A stretch of DNA of 64,000 nucleotides from positions 1 to 64,000 of the forward strand of contig JAGYKM010000001.1 of the NCBI GenBank assembly GCA_018401675.1. Reading direction: 5' to 3'. Origin of the DNA: Alphaproteobacteria bacterium (lineage in GTDB: Bacteria; Pseudomonadota; Alphaproteobacteria; 16-39-46). Each line of letters starts with the position of its first letter. Positions within the stretch are counted from its first letter, which is position 1. Shown one piece after another: positions 44,436-52,791 of this stretch. The position numbers were made by a program, and so were the translations under genes. The notes under the pieces were generated by a model. It ran no database searches. It was not told the DNA's origin and worked only from the letters and a program-made list of their open reading frames with translations.

Positions 44436-45707
44436 ATGACTTCACTTGATGTGATTACAATGGGCTGCCGGCTTAATACCTATGAGTCGGAGGTCATGCG
44501 TCACTTGGCCACAGAGGCAGGCCTTAAGGACCTCATTATAGTGAATACATGTGCGGTGACTCAAGAAGCCGAGCGCAAAGCATGTCAAACGATTCGTAAG
44601 CTCTCTAAAGCTCGTCCGGGAACGCCTTTGGTGGTCACCGGGTGTGCTGCCCAGATCAACAAAGGAAAATTTCTCAAAATACCTGGGGTTTCTTTAGTTT
44701 TAGGAAATGCTGAAAAGGTATCTGCTAACATTTTTAAAGCCCTTCCCGCTCTTCTGGATAGCCCTCAAGGTCCTCAAGCACTGGTGTCGGATATTTATGA
44801 CCAAGATTCCCTCACCCTACCCTTAATCAGCCATTATGAAGGTATGGCTAAAGCTTTTATTGAGATTCAAAACGGTTGTGACCATAGTTGTACTTTTTGT
44901 ACCATTCCTGCGGGACGCGGAAAAAACAGAAGCCTTCCATTGGGCCAACTTGTGTCTCACGTTCAGCACTTGGTTGATAAGGGGTTCAAAGAAGTCAGTC
45001 TCACAGGCGTGGATATTACCTCCTTCGGTCATGACCTTCCAGGAACGCCCACCCTAGGCAACGCGGTAAAACGCCTTTTAAAAATGGTTCCTGACCTACC
45101 GAGACTTCGGCTTTCTTCCTTAGATCCTAAAGCTTTAGATGATGAACTTTTTGAGCTATTCGAAAGAGAAGAACGACTCATGCCCCATGCTCATTTGAGC
45201 ATTCAGTCGGGAAATACCTTGATTCTCAAACGCATGAAACGCAGGCACGTCAGGGACGACATCCTTTCCACTTGTGAACGACTCCGTAAGGCCCGCCCAG
45301 AGATCGTACTGGGAGCTGACTTTATTGCTGGATTTCCTACGGAGAGCGCAGAGCACTTTGAAGATACCTTGGCCTTAATCGACGAAGTGAATCTCACTTA
45401 CCTACATGTATTTCCTTACTCTGCGCGGCCGGGCACTCCGGCTTCTCGGATGCCTCCCGTCCCAAAGCCGATTATTTCGCAAAGGGCCGCCTTACTCCGC
45501 TCTCAAGGTAAAGTTCGACAACACGCCTATGCCCAGTCCTTGTGTGGATCTACATCTGACGTTCTCATTGAATCGGCCCAGACAGGACGCACACCAGGAT
45601 ATGCTGCTTTAGACCTTACTGCCCCCTCAGAAGCTATTGGAAAGATCCAGAAGGTCTTTATTAGCCCCAGCACCACGCCTTCGGGCATATCGGGCACCTT
45701 TGTATAG
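44436..45707 (+). CDS. mtaB: tRNA t6A37 methylthiotransferase MtaB
   Basis: Radical-SAM enzyme adding a methylthio group to t6A37 in tRNAs reading ANN codons. The 423 residues show the N-terminal methylthiotransferase domain with iron-sulfur Cys in MGCRLNTYESEVM, NTCAVTQEAERKA and TGCAAQINKG. The radical-SAM triad is in GCDHSCTFCTIPAGRG. ADFIAGFPTES and a C-terminal TRAM-like part complete it. MGCRLNTYES separates MtaB from MiaB and RimO. ftsY follows after a short gap, probably in the same transcript. Confidence 0.94.
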   Translation: MTSLDVITMGCRLNTYESEVMRHLATEAGLKDLIIVNTCAVTQEAERKACQTIRKLSKARPGTPLVVTGCAAQINKGKFLKIPGVSLVLGNAEKVSANIFKALPALLDSPQGPQALVSDIYDQDSLTLPLISHYEGMAKAFIEIQNGCDHSCTFCTIPAGRGKNRSLPLGQLVSHVQHLVDKGFKEVSLTGVDITSFGHDLPGTPTLGNAVKRLLKMVPDLPRLRLSSLDPKALDDELFELFEREERLMPHAHLSIQSGNTLILKRMKRRHVRDDILSTCERLRKARPEIVLGADFIAGFPTESAEHFEDTLALIDEVNLTYLHVFPYSARPGTPASRMPPVPKPIISQRAALLRSQGKVRQHAYAQSLCGSTSDVLIESAQTGRTPGYAALDLTAPSEAIGKIQKVFISPSTTPSGISGTFV

Positions 45708-45778
45708 ACGGTTTAGCTCTTTCTTTGGGTCTGGCGCTCCCGTTATTTTTTTTCTTGCCCTCAACTGAGGATATATCG

Positions 45779-46732
45779 ATGGACTCATCTGCTTCTTCGG
45801 ATCACGAAAAAAAGGCTAAAGGGGGTTGGTTTCAATCGCTCCGGAAAGGCCTTGTTAAAACAAGTACCAAATTAACCGAAGGGCTTACCCAAATTCTTAC
45901 CCAACGGCCCTTGAGTGACTCCATGCTCTTGGAGCTGGAGGAGCTCCTCATCAGCGCCGATATCAGCATGGGGGTCACCCAGAAGCTTCTTTCTAACTTA
46001 AGAGCCAAGAGGTACGATCAAAACACCACTCTTGCTGAAACCCAAGGCATATTGGCTGACCATCTCGAGAAAATCCTATTGCCCTATGAATGCCCCCTTC
46101 CCTTGCCGAAAATAGATACGCCCTTCGTGGTGCTTATGGTGGGCGTTAATGGCAGCGGAAAAACTACCACCACAGCTAAATTGGCCACCTTTTGGGCCCA
46201 ACAAGGATACCGTCCCCTTTTGATTGCCGCAGATACTTTTAGAGCGGGAGCTGTAAAGCAGTTGGAAATATGGGCCCAACGGGGTAATTTTTCTTTTTTC
46301 ACCAAGGAAGGAGAGAAAGACAGCGCTTCGTTATGTTATGACGGCCTCAAATATGCCCAAGATCATGGCCATAATATAGTGCTCATCGATACCGCTGGAC
46401 GCCTCCATACTAATTCCAATCTTATGGAAGAACTCACCAAAGTTAGTCGGGTCTTAAAAAAAGCTGACCCGTCGGCCCCCCATCTCACTCTCCTGGTTCT
46501 TGATGCCACCACAGGACAAAATACCTACCAGCAACTAAAGGTTTTTCAAGAAAAAGTATCCATAGATAGCCTCATTGTTTCCAAACTGGATGGAACGTCA
46601 AAAGGAGGGGTTATTGTAGGTCTATGCGATCAATTTAAGATTCCTATTATGGCCATAGGATGCGGCGAGACGGACCAAGACCTTCTTCCTTTCAACGCGC
46701 AAACCTACGCACATTCCTTGGTGGGACTTTAA
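45779..46732 (+). CDS. ftsY: Signal recognition particle receptor FtsY
   Basis: Membrane-associated GTPase that receives SRP-bound ribosomes. The 317-residue product has a short acidic/basic N-segment instead of the long A domain of E. coli, an N domain with LSDSMLLELEELLISADI, then the G domain. The G-domain motifs are GVNGSGKTTTTAKLA (P-loop), DTFRAGAVKQLE, IDTAGRLHTN and SKLDGTSKGG. The ATG at 45779 has GAGG about eight bases upstream; a longer frame from 45725 would add 18 hydrophobic residues without a ribosome site. It is downstream of mtaB. Confidence 0.94.
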   Translation: MDSSASSDHEKKAKGGWFQSLRKGLVKTSTKLTEGLTQILTQRPLSDSMLLELEELLISADISMGVTQKLLSNLRAKRYDQNTTLAETQGILADHLEKILLPYECPLPLPKIDTPFVVLMVGVNGSGKTTTTAKLATFWAQQGYRPLLIAADTFRAGAVKQLEIWAQRGNFSFFTKEGEKDSASLCYDGLKYAQDHGHNIVLIDTAGRLHTNSNLMEELTKVSRVLKKADPSAPHLTLLVLDATTGQNTYQQLKVFQEKVSIDSLIVSKLDGTSKGGVIVGLCDQFKIPIMAIGCGETDQDLLPFNAQTYAHSLVGL

Positions 46733-47072
46733 AGTAGATAGGGTAATAAGAACATGGAAGAACGCTTCGCCATCCTCTATGCCCAATGATGAACTCAATA
46801 TTTCAAATGACTTTTAGAAAAACTTCTCAGTAAAAGAGGTGTTTTCCCAAGATCCTAGGCCCATAAAAAGAATAACTGTTAAAAGCAACAACTCTCTCCA
46901 GCCTACCCTTGAGTAAGACCTCTCTAACATCATGGGATCCCCCCAGGAAGACGGAAATTTTGACGGCCCTCATTAGTTTTGATACTATGTAAATGTATTG
47001 GCTAAAAAGGTAGTCTATCCTCGCCCCATATAAACCAACAACCGGATATAAATAAAAAAGGATTCCATAAAA
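46733..47072. other. 340-base gap between ftsY and the exported thioredoxin
   Basis: Nothing I can support as a gene. A minus-strand frame (46827-47147) overlaps the next gene, has no homology I recognise and no ribosome site. It should contain the promoter of the exported thioredoxin-like gene. Confidence 0.5.
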
Positions 47073-47462
47073 ATGTCCCGAGGTTTTTCTATAGGCAGTT
47101 TTTGCCTTATGGTAAGCGTTTGTATTTCCATGGCCGGGCTTGCCCACTCAAGTTCTCCCGGATTCAAAGAGAAGCATCTTAAAGAAAAACTCCCAGTCTT
47201 GCTTTATTTTTGGGCTCCTTGGTGTGGTGAGCCATGCAAGCAGATGAAACAAACCGTAGCTGATGTGACTCATCAGTTAGCTGGTAAAATTAAAGTCACC
47301 CCAGTGAATACCTATGCGGATCCAAAGTTAACTCAGTGGTATGGGATTAGTGGACTTCCGACCCTCGTTCTTCTTATCGATGGAGTACGTATATCCACCA
47401 AGTTTGGTAATATTTCGCCTCAACGCCTTAAGCGGTGGATGAATAGACATATTGGAATCTAA
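47073..47462 (+). CDS. Exported thioredoxin-like protein with a CGEPC active site
   Basis: A 129-residue protein with a signal peptide (about residues 1-26, ISMAGLAHS) followed by a thioredoxin fold: LLYFWAPWCGEPCKQMK, VTPVNTYADPKLTQWYGI, the cis-Pro ISGLPTLVLL, and a C-terminal helix. The active site has one residue more than the canonical CGPC (Cys-Gly-Glu-Pro-Cys), so the cysteines are three residues apart. The rest matches TrxA closely, including the Pro two residues before the first Cys (APWC). It probably acts in the periplasm on disulfides, but the insertion may change its redox behaviour. A perfect 8-bp palindrome at the stop (47462-47479) may act in termination. Confidence 0.8.
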   Translation: MSRGFSIGSFCLMVSVCISMAGLAHSSSPGFKEKHLKEKLPVLLYFWAPWCGEPCKQMKQTVADVTHQLAGKIKVTPVNTYADPKLTQWYGISGLPTLVLLIDGVRISTKFGNISPQRLKRWMNRHIGI

Positions 47463-47609
47463 GGGCCAACTTTGGCCCTGGAACAAGATCCTATGCTCCC
47501 TTTTTTCCTGACCCCAATAACTTTTAATCCCTCATACCCCATGACTCGCCGCTCAAAAATTCCCTCATTGTTGCCCAACGGAATACCATTCAATGGCTCT
47601 TACGCCCTG

Positions 47610-48650
47610 CTATAGAATCAAACCAGTAAGAAAAGCCAATAACCCCAATCCCCAATCTGTGAAGCGGGTCACTCCCCTTCGTATGCCTAGATAACACACA
47701 AGACCGTAAACAAAGCCCATTCCCCAGCCTGGGAGAGAGGTAAAAAACAGCAAAACAAAAACACCCAGCCCACTGAGTCCAAGAAGAGCAAAGCCTATAC
47801 TCAGAGGAAATTGGTCTCCCGAAAAAGATCCTGACGAAGTTGGATGTTCATGAGGCGCTCTATAGCACACTATACGGGCCAGCATAGTTGCCATTACGCC
47901 TACCAAAAGAAAGAGAAGAAATAGGTGAGAATGAGAAACGGAGGATGAGGACAGCCCTTTAACAAGGGCCCCCACGATTATAAAACAAGCCCATGACCAG
48001 GGACTTTGGATTAAGAGCCCCATAAACTCTCGAAATCCACTCGGGCGTCTGGATAATATGCGCACCGGAAGCCCCAAACGCTTTATCCGATCTTCCACTC
48101 TAGGCGTAATACCTACCCCAATACCCGACAGGGACTTATCCCACACCGCCAAATCATCTTTGGAGTTTCCCATGTAAGAAAATGACTTCTCTCCATATAA
48201 GCTTATGAGCTTATTTGCTTTGGCCTGCCCTCTTAGATTATGGGTACCATCACTTCCCAGCACCTCGTCAAAAAGGTCTAGATGCTCCGATACAGCCACC
48301 GCCATAGTCTTATCCGCAGCCGTTACCAACACCAATCTTTCTTTTTGATCTTTTCTCTTTTTGAGAAGCTCTAAAACTAGCGGATTATAAGGAAGCTTTT
48401 TCACATCCAGAGTTACTGCTTTCGAAAGCTCCCTCTTAAAACGCGCCCGGCCTCCCATAATCATAAATGGGATCTTAAAAACGCGAAATGGAGAGCGCAC
48501 GAGCCATAGACGAAGAGACTCAAAGGTAACGTCTGTTGAAATCAAGGTCCCGTCTAAATCCACACATAGGGGACCAAAGTCTTGGTTGGGGAGGGTGGAC
48601 CTTGTTTGATCTTGGCTCAATGACTTCTTTTTAGGGTTTGTTTTTTTCAT
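47610..48650 (-). CDS. HAD-like hydrolase fused to a membrane domain
   Basis: A 346-residue protein. The N-terminal half (about residues 25-205) is a haloacid-dehalogenase-like domain: CVDLDGTLISTDVT (nucleophile and acid Asp), VLVTAADKTMA (motif II) and YMGNSKDDLAVWD (motif IV). The C-terminal half has four to five hydrophobic segments. HAD domains of this type are often fused to UbiA prenyltransferases, but the UbiA Asp-rich motifs (NDxxD) are not visible, and the hydrophobic part is shorter. It may be a reduced member of that family. It is preceded by a basic Lys/Gln-rich N-terminus. Confidence 0.7.
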   Translation of the reverse strand: MKKTNPKKKSLSQDQTRSTLPNQDFGPLCVDLDGTLISTDVTFESLRLWLVRSPFRVFKIPFMIMGGRARFKRELSKAVTLDVKKLPYNPLVLELLKKRKDQKERLVLVTAADKTMAVAVSEHLDLFDEVLGSDGTHNLRGQAKANKLISLYGEKSFSYMGNSKDDLAVWDKSLSGIGVGITPRVEDRIKRLGLPVRILSRRPSGFREFMGLLIQSPWSWACFIIVGALVKGLSSSSVSHSHLFLLFLLVGVMATMLARIVCYRAPHEHPTSSGSFSGDQFPLSIGFALLGLSGLGVFVLLFFTSLPGWGMGFVYGLVCYLGIRRGVTRFTDWGLGLLAFLTGLIL

Positions 48651-48901
48651 TTTATACTCTTATTTTCATTGGACGTACCACAGGAGGGCGGCGTACGGCT
48701 GAGTTAGATAAATCTTCTTACAGATACCGATCTCTACTCTACCTTCTGGATCCACTGGATACGTAGCCCCATACATACGTTAGATTATTCATGGCACACG
48801 AAACAAAGCTACGTACCTCTTGCAGAGTGTACTAGATATCACCCTAAAAGAAATCTTAAGATTTATGTCCTTGATCCCTTTTTTACCTCCATACTTTAAT
48901 T

Positions 48902-49246
48902 TTACCTTTCAAAGGCTCGGGCATCAAAGAAAAGTTCCACGACAGAAATGAGATTTTGTTTAAAGGTCAAAAGAGCCCCCACGCGAATATTACCAATAGG
49001 ATCAGAACACTCTAAATCATAAACAACCATAACCTGATCCTCTGACTCAAACTGAGTACGCATGTTGAAGTTCTTAAAAAATGGGAATAGTTTCTTTACA
49101 CCTTCCAAAACGGAATCTCTCCCGGTTAGGTTAGCCAAAGGACCTATAAAGTGAATATCGTCTCGGAAACAAGACCCTATTGCCTCTAAATCTTTAGCCT
49201 GTAAAGCTTGGTAATAAGCCATAGCGACATCTAAGTTTTTGCTCAT
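48902..49246 (-). CDS. NTF2-like (SnoaL-type) small protein
   Basis: A 114-residue cytoplasmic protein with the cone-shaped NTF2 fold pattern: VAMAYYQALQAKDLEAIGSCF, DDIHFIGPL, a short helix with GVKKLFPFF, then strands to the end. Members serve as small enzymes (isomerase, hydrolase) or binding modules. Substrate cannot be read from sequence. AAGGAA lies upstream of the ATG. It is isolated between longer gaps, on the same strand as its neighbours. Confidence 0.72.
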   Translation of the reverse strand: MSKNLDVAMAYYQALQAKDLEAIGSCFRDDIHFIGPLANLTGRDSVLEGVKKLFPFFKNFNMRTQFESEDQVMVVYDLECSDPIGNIRVGALLTFKQNLISVVELFFDARAFER

Positions 49247-49382
49247 TTCCTTGATTCCCTTTCACCACATTATTTGCATTATATTTTATACATACACAAC
49301 TAGGAATAAAACATACCGGAGGAACCATTTCAAGAGCACTTAGTCCTGTGAGTGGTCCGCTACCGCGGATATTCCCAGATGT

Positions 49383-50030
49383 TTATGCCTCCTCCTCATC
49401 ATGGCATGCACGAAATCCATTTTTGAAGTTTGCCCCTAAAAGACCCAATCCTTCATTTACCGATACCATAGTTGCGGCCAGATCCTCTGTATGGTCTTGG
49501 GTAAATACCCACAACGATCTTATATAAACCACACTGAGTGCTGTTGATGCGTAGACTGATAAAGCTGGCGCTCCACTGACCTCACGCCACGCAGTACTCA
49601 TGCGATGAGATAATACCTTCCTTAATGCCGAAAAAAAAGAAGAGGAAGACCATAAATCCCTAGCCAGATCAAACCCTCCCACCAAATGGGTCAAACCACG
49701 GTCATACTGCTTCATATGCTCAAAATCTCCCATGATTACTTCAAACAAAGCCTCCTTGAGAGATAACCCTTCAAAATGACCTTCTTTTTTTAAAGTCAGA
49801 ACACAAGGCATATGTTTTTCAAAAAGAAAAAGCCAATCATCCTTGGCGTATCCATAGGGCTGATGAGATAAAAATCCAAAGCCCCAAACCGATCCTATCA
49901 TTCCTTTCACCGACGAGAGCGTGATCTCGGCATAAGGCGTTGACGCAAGTTTAAAGAAAAAACCTTGCAAAAAGACAACCTCTTTGTAAAAAGAATCTGT
50001 CTTCGCCAAAGATAAGTATGGGTCTATCAC
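49383..50030 (-). CDS. Alpha-helical protein, possibly COQ9-like
   Basis: A 215-residue protein, mostly helical. The C-terminal part (LSVYASTALSVVYIRSLWVF, then DHTEDLAATMVSVNEGL) resembles the lipid-binding end of COQ9, where a hydrophobic helix is followed by W..D.SEDL..TW. COQ9 presents ubiquinone intermediates to the hydroxylase in alphaproteobacteria. The N-terminal half is divergent: no helix-turn-helix of the TetR type is obvious. It lies 26 bases after infC on the same strand. The match is weak, so treat the name as a hint. Confidence 0.45.
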   Translation of the reverse strand: MIDPYLSLAKTDSFYKEVVFLQGFFFKLASTPYAEITLSSVKGMIGSVWGFGFLSHQPYGYAKDDWLFLFEKHMPCVLTLKKEGHFEGLSLKEALFEVIMGDFEHMKQYDRGLTHLVGGFDLARDLWSSSSFFSALRKVLSHRMSTAWREVSGAPALSVYASTALSVVYIRSLWVFTQDHTEDLAATMVSVNEGLGLLGANFKNGFRACHDEEEA

Positions 50031-50055
50031 TGCTGAAATACCCCTAATAGGGATT

Positions 50056-50655
50056 TTACTTCGGGGCCACCATCATGATCATATGGTATCCTTCAAATCT
50101 TGGCTCCTGCTCGATTTTACAGTCCTCTCCAAAATCTTCTTTGATACGATCCATTAACTTCCGTCCTAATTGTTGATGGCTCACTTCTCGACCACGAAAA
50201 CGGATCAGCACCTTAACTTTGTTTCCTTCATCAATGAAGCGATGTATGGCCCTGAGCTTAACTTGAAAGTCATTCTCATCGGTTACAGGCCTCATTTTTA
50301 TTTCTTTAACTTCGATTATCTTCTGTTTTTTACGAGCGGCAGCCAAACGCTTTTGCTCTTGGTAACGATATTTCCCATAATCTAGGACTTTACAAACAGG
50401 CGGTGACGAGTCCGGCGCCACTTCCACCAAATCCACTCCAGCATCCCTGGCTATGTTCAACGCATCAGCTCTCGAAACAACCCCTAGCATCTCACCCTCT
50501 AGTCCCACCAAACGAACTTCGAGAGCCCGAATAGCATCATTTATTCGGGGTCCTCGTGAGGCTGGGACACGATCTCTTCCCCCTCTATCGGGATAAGATG
50601 GAGATGAAACAGCCCGTGGGCGCGGAAGCGTCGTATTGTCTGGTGTAGAGTTAAT
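50056..50655 (-). CDS. infC: Translation initiation factor IF-3, AUU start
   Basis: Prevents premature 50S joining and checks the start codon. The 199-residue protein (from ATT at 50655) has a low-complexity N-segment of about 34 residues, then RINDAIRALEVRLV, the NTD, the basic linker YRYQEQKRLAAARKKQK and the CTD with EIKMRPVTDENDFQVK and VRFRG-like KVLIRFRGREVSHQQLG. AGGAGA lies six bases before an in-frame ATT that begins INSTPDN; an ATG 14 codons upstream lacks a ribosome site and would place the AGGAGA inside the gene. An AUU start is the known basis of IF-3 self-regulation. thrS lies immediately upstream. Confidence 0.93.
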   Translation of the reverse strand: MNSTPDNTTLPRPRAVSSPSYPDRGGRDRVPASRGPRINDAIRALEVRLVGLEGEMLGVVSRADALNIARDAGVDLVEVAPDSSPPVCKVLDYGKYRYQEQKRLAAARKKQKIIEVKEIKMRPVTDENDFQVKLRAIHRFIDEGNKVKVLIRFRGREVSHQQLGRKLMDRIKEDFGEDCKIEQEPRFEGYHMIMMVAPK

Positions 50656-50667
50656 AAGCGTTCTCCT
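50653..50667 (-). promoter_or_regulatory. infC ribosome site and AUU start codon
   Basis: Minus-strand AGGAGA (50662-50667), spacer ACGCTT, then ATT (50653-50655). The strong ribosome site paired with an abnormal start codon is the signature of IF-3 autocontrol and decides the infC start here. Confidence 0.85.
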
Positions 50668-50736
50668 ATATATAAATTTATACTGTTCTTTTATCAAAAG
50701 TTCGAGGTTATGTCACGCGTTTACAGGTCATCCTCG

Positions 50737-52668
50737 TCACTTTTTAATATCTGGCATCTGTGATGCTAGGTATAGCTTAGCAACCATTTCGTCAAGAGAA
50801 AGAACTTCTTGCTCCTTAGTTCCAAAATAGCGCAAGGTCACCGTTCTGTCTTCCACTTCTTTTTGACCTAGAATGAGCAAGATAGGAATTTTTTGCAGGC
50901 TATACTCCCTTATTTTATAGGAGATTTTTTCATTACGAATATCCACTTCTCCACGAATACCTTTGCTTTGAAGAAGTATACTAATCTCTTGAGCATAGGC
51001 ATCAGCCTCTTGGGTTACCGTCAATACCTTTACTTGCAATGGCGCCAGCCAAAACGGCAACTTGCCCCCACTGTGCTCTAAAAGCACACCTATAAATCTC
51101 TCAAATGAGCCAAAAATGGCTCGGTGAAGCATAACCGGCCTATGCTTCTTACCATCCTCAGCCACATAATTGGTGTCCAGTCTTTCTGGCAAAACAAAAT
51201 CCACTTGCAAAGTCCCCAACTGCCAAAACCGTCCCAGAGCATCTTTTAAGACAAATTCAAGTTTTGGTCCGTAAAAAGCACCTTCTCCTGGATTTAACAC
51301 CACCTCTAAATTAGCTGCTTTAACCGCCTCCCGTAAAGACTCTTCCGCCATATCCCACACATCATCAGCACCTGCTCGCTTTTCTGGCCGGTCAGAAAAA
51401 CGAACCACCACGTCCGTAAACCCAAAATCAGCGTATACTTTCTTGAGAAGCTCACAAAAATCTTTCGTTTCTGAGATAATCTGTTCCGGGGTACAGAATA
51501 TATGACCATCATCTTGCACCATTTGCCGCACGCGCATCAAACCATGCAAAGCTCCAGAAGATTCATTTCTATGGCACATCCCAAATTCTGACATGCGCAG
51601 AGGCAGCTCCTTGTAACTTTTAATACCTTGATTAAAGACCTGCGCATGACCAGGACAGCTCATAGGTTTTAAGGCAAGACATTGGTTCTCATCTGTCACC
51701 ACAAACATATCATCTCTAAATTTATCCCAGTGACCTGAAGCTTCCCATAACCGTTTATCTAGAAGCTCAGGCGTTCTGACTTCTTGATACTCCTCCACTT
51801 CCAAGCGTCGACGAATGTACTCTTGAAGCCCTTGGTAGAGCTTCCATCCTCGAGGGTGCCAAAAAACACTGCCCCGTGCCTCGTCTTGAAAATGAAACAA
51901 GTGCATCTCCTGCCCAAGCCTGCGGTGGTCTCTTTTCTTGGCCAGCTCTAAAAAATGAAGATACTGCTGTAATGATTTACCATCAGGCCATATAGTCCCG
52001 TATATTCTTGAAAGCATAGGATTTTTGGAGTCGCCTCTCCAATAAGCCCCCGCAACCTTCATTAACTTAAAATGAGTCCCTATAGTGCGGGTAGAAGGAA
52101 GATGAGGACCACGGCATAAATCCATAAACTCCCCTTGGCGATACATGGAGATCTCTTGGCTGGGATCGATGGCCTCAATAAGCTCGCATTTGAACTTTTC
52201 CCCTCGTTCTTTAAAGTAGGCTATAGCTTGGTCCTTGTCCCAAACTTCGCGCTCAATGGGAATATCCTCTTCCACAATACGCCGCATTTCAGCTTCTATG
52301 GCCGCAAAGTCCTCTTCACTGAAAGGCTCTTTGCAGTAAAAATCATAATAAAAACCATTTTCGATGGACGGTCCAATAGTCACTTGAACATCTGGAAATA
52401 GCCGTTTCACAGCTTGAGCCAAAAGATGGGCCCCATCATGCCTCAAAATATCAAGACCTTCTGGACTCAAGGTAGTCACCACTTCCACTGAAACCCCATC
52501 CTCGATAGGCGTAGTTAAATCTGCCAATACGCCATTAATCTTTAACGCCATAACGGATCCCGACACTTTCTTCAGATAGGGAGCCAAAAGAGTCACCCCT
52601 GACTCAAATGTGCTCAGGTCAGTAACGTCTATTACATAATCTTCTCTCAATTTAAGTTTTACCGCCAT
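50737..52668 (-). CDS. thrS: Threonyl-tRNA synthetase
   Basis: Charges tRNA-Thr and edits Ser-tRNA. The 643-residue protein has the N-terminal TGS domain, the editing domain with HDGAHLLAQAVKRLF (zinc-like His) and YRQGEFMDLCRGPHLPST, then the class II core with SGHWDKFRDDMF, LKPMSCPGHAQVF and HRNESSGALHGLMRVRQM. The anticodon domain has LRYFGTKEQEV. Length is normal. It precedes infC on the same strand, as in E. coli and many others. Confidence 0.96.
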   Translation of the reverse strand: MAVKLKLREDYVIDVTDLSTFESGVTLLAPYLKKVSGSVMALKINGVLADLTTPIEDGVSVEVVTTLSPEGLDILRHDGAHLLAQAVKRLFPDVQVTIGPSIENGFYYDFYCKEPFSEEDFAAIEAEMRRIVEEDIPIEREVWDKDQAIAYFKERGEKFKCELIEAIDPSQEISMYRQGEFMDLCRGPHLPSTRTIGTHFKLMKVAGAYWRGDSKNPMLSRIYGTIWPDGKSLQQYLHFLELAKKRDHRRLGQEMHLFHFQDEARGSVFWHPRGWKLYQGLQEYIRRRLEVEEYQEVRTPELLDKRLWEASGHWDKFRDDMFVVTDENQCLALKPMSCPGHAQVFNQGIKSYKELPLRMSEFGMCHRNESSGALHGLMRVRQMVQDDGHIFCTPEQIISETKDFCELLKKVYADFGFTDVVVRFSDRPEKRAGADDVWDMAEESLREAVKAANLEVVLNPGEGAFYGPKLEFVLKDALGRFWQLGTLQVDFVLPERLDTNYVAEDGKKHRPVMLHRAIFGSFERFIGVLLEHSGGKLPFWLAPLQVKVLTVTQEADAYAQEISILLQSKGIRGEVDIRNEKISYKIREYSLQKIPILLILGQKEVEDRTVTLRYFGTKEQEVLSLDEMVAKLYLASQMPDIKK

Positions 52669-52791
52669 ACCCTATTCTCTTTCTTAAACTCGGTAGCTTA
52701 ATGGTTTTAGCTAACATTCTGGCATAAATCAGATAGGTATCTTTTGGTGAACCTCTCTTTTTTCAACCCATTCCATAAACCAAAGATTGGC

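Noticed and set aside
46827-47147. Minus-strand open frame of 106 codons overlapping the exported thioredoxin
   Set aside because: It overlaps a clearly coding gene on the other strand, has no ribosome site and no recognisable features.
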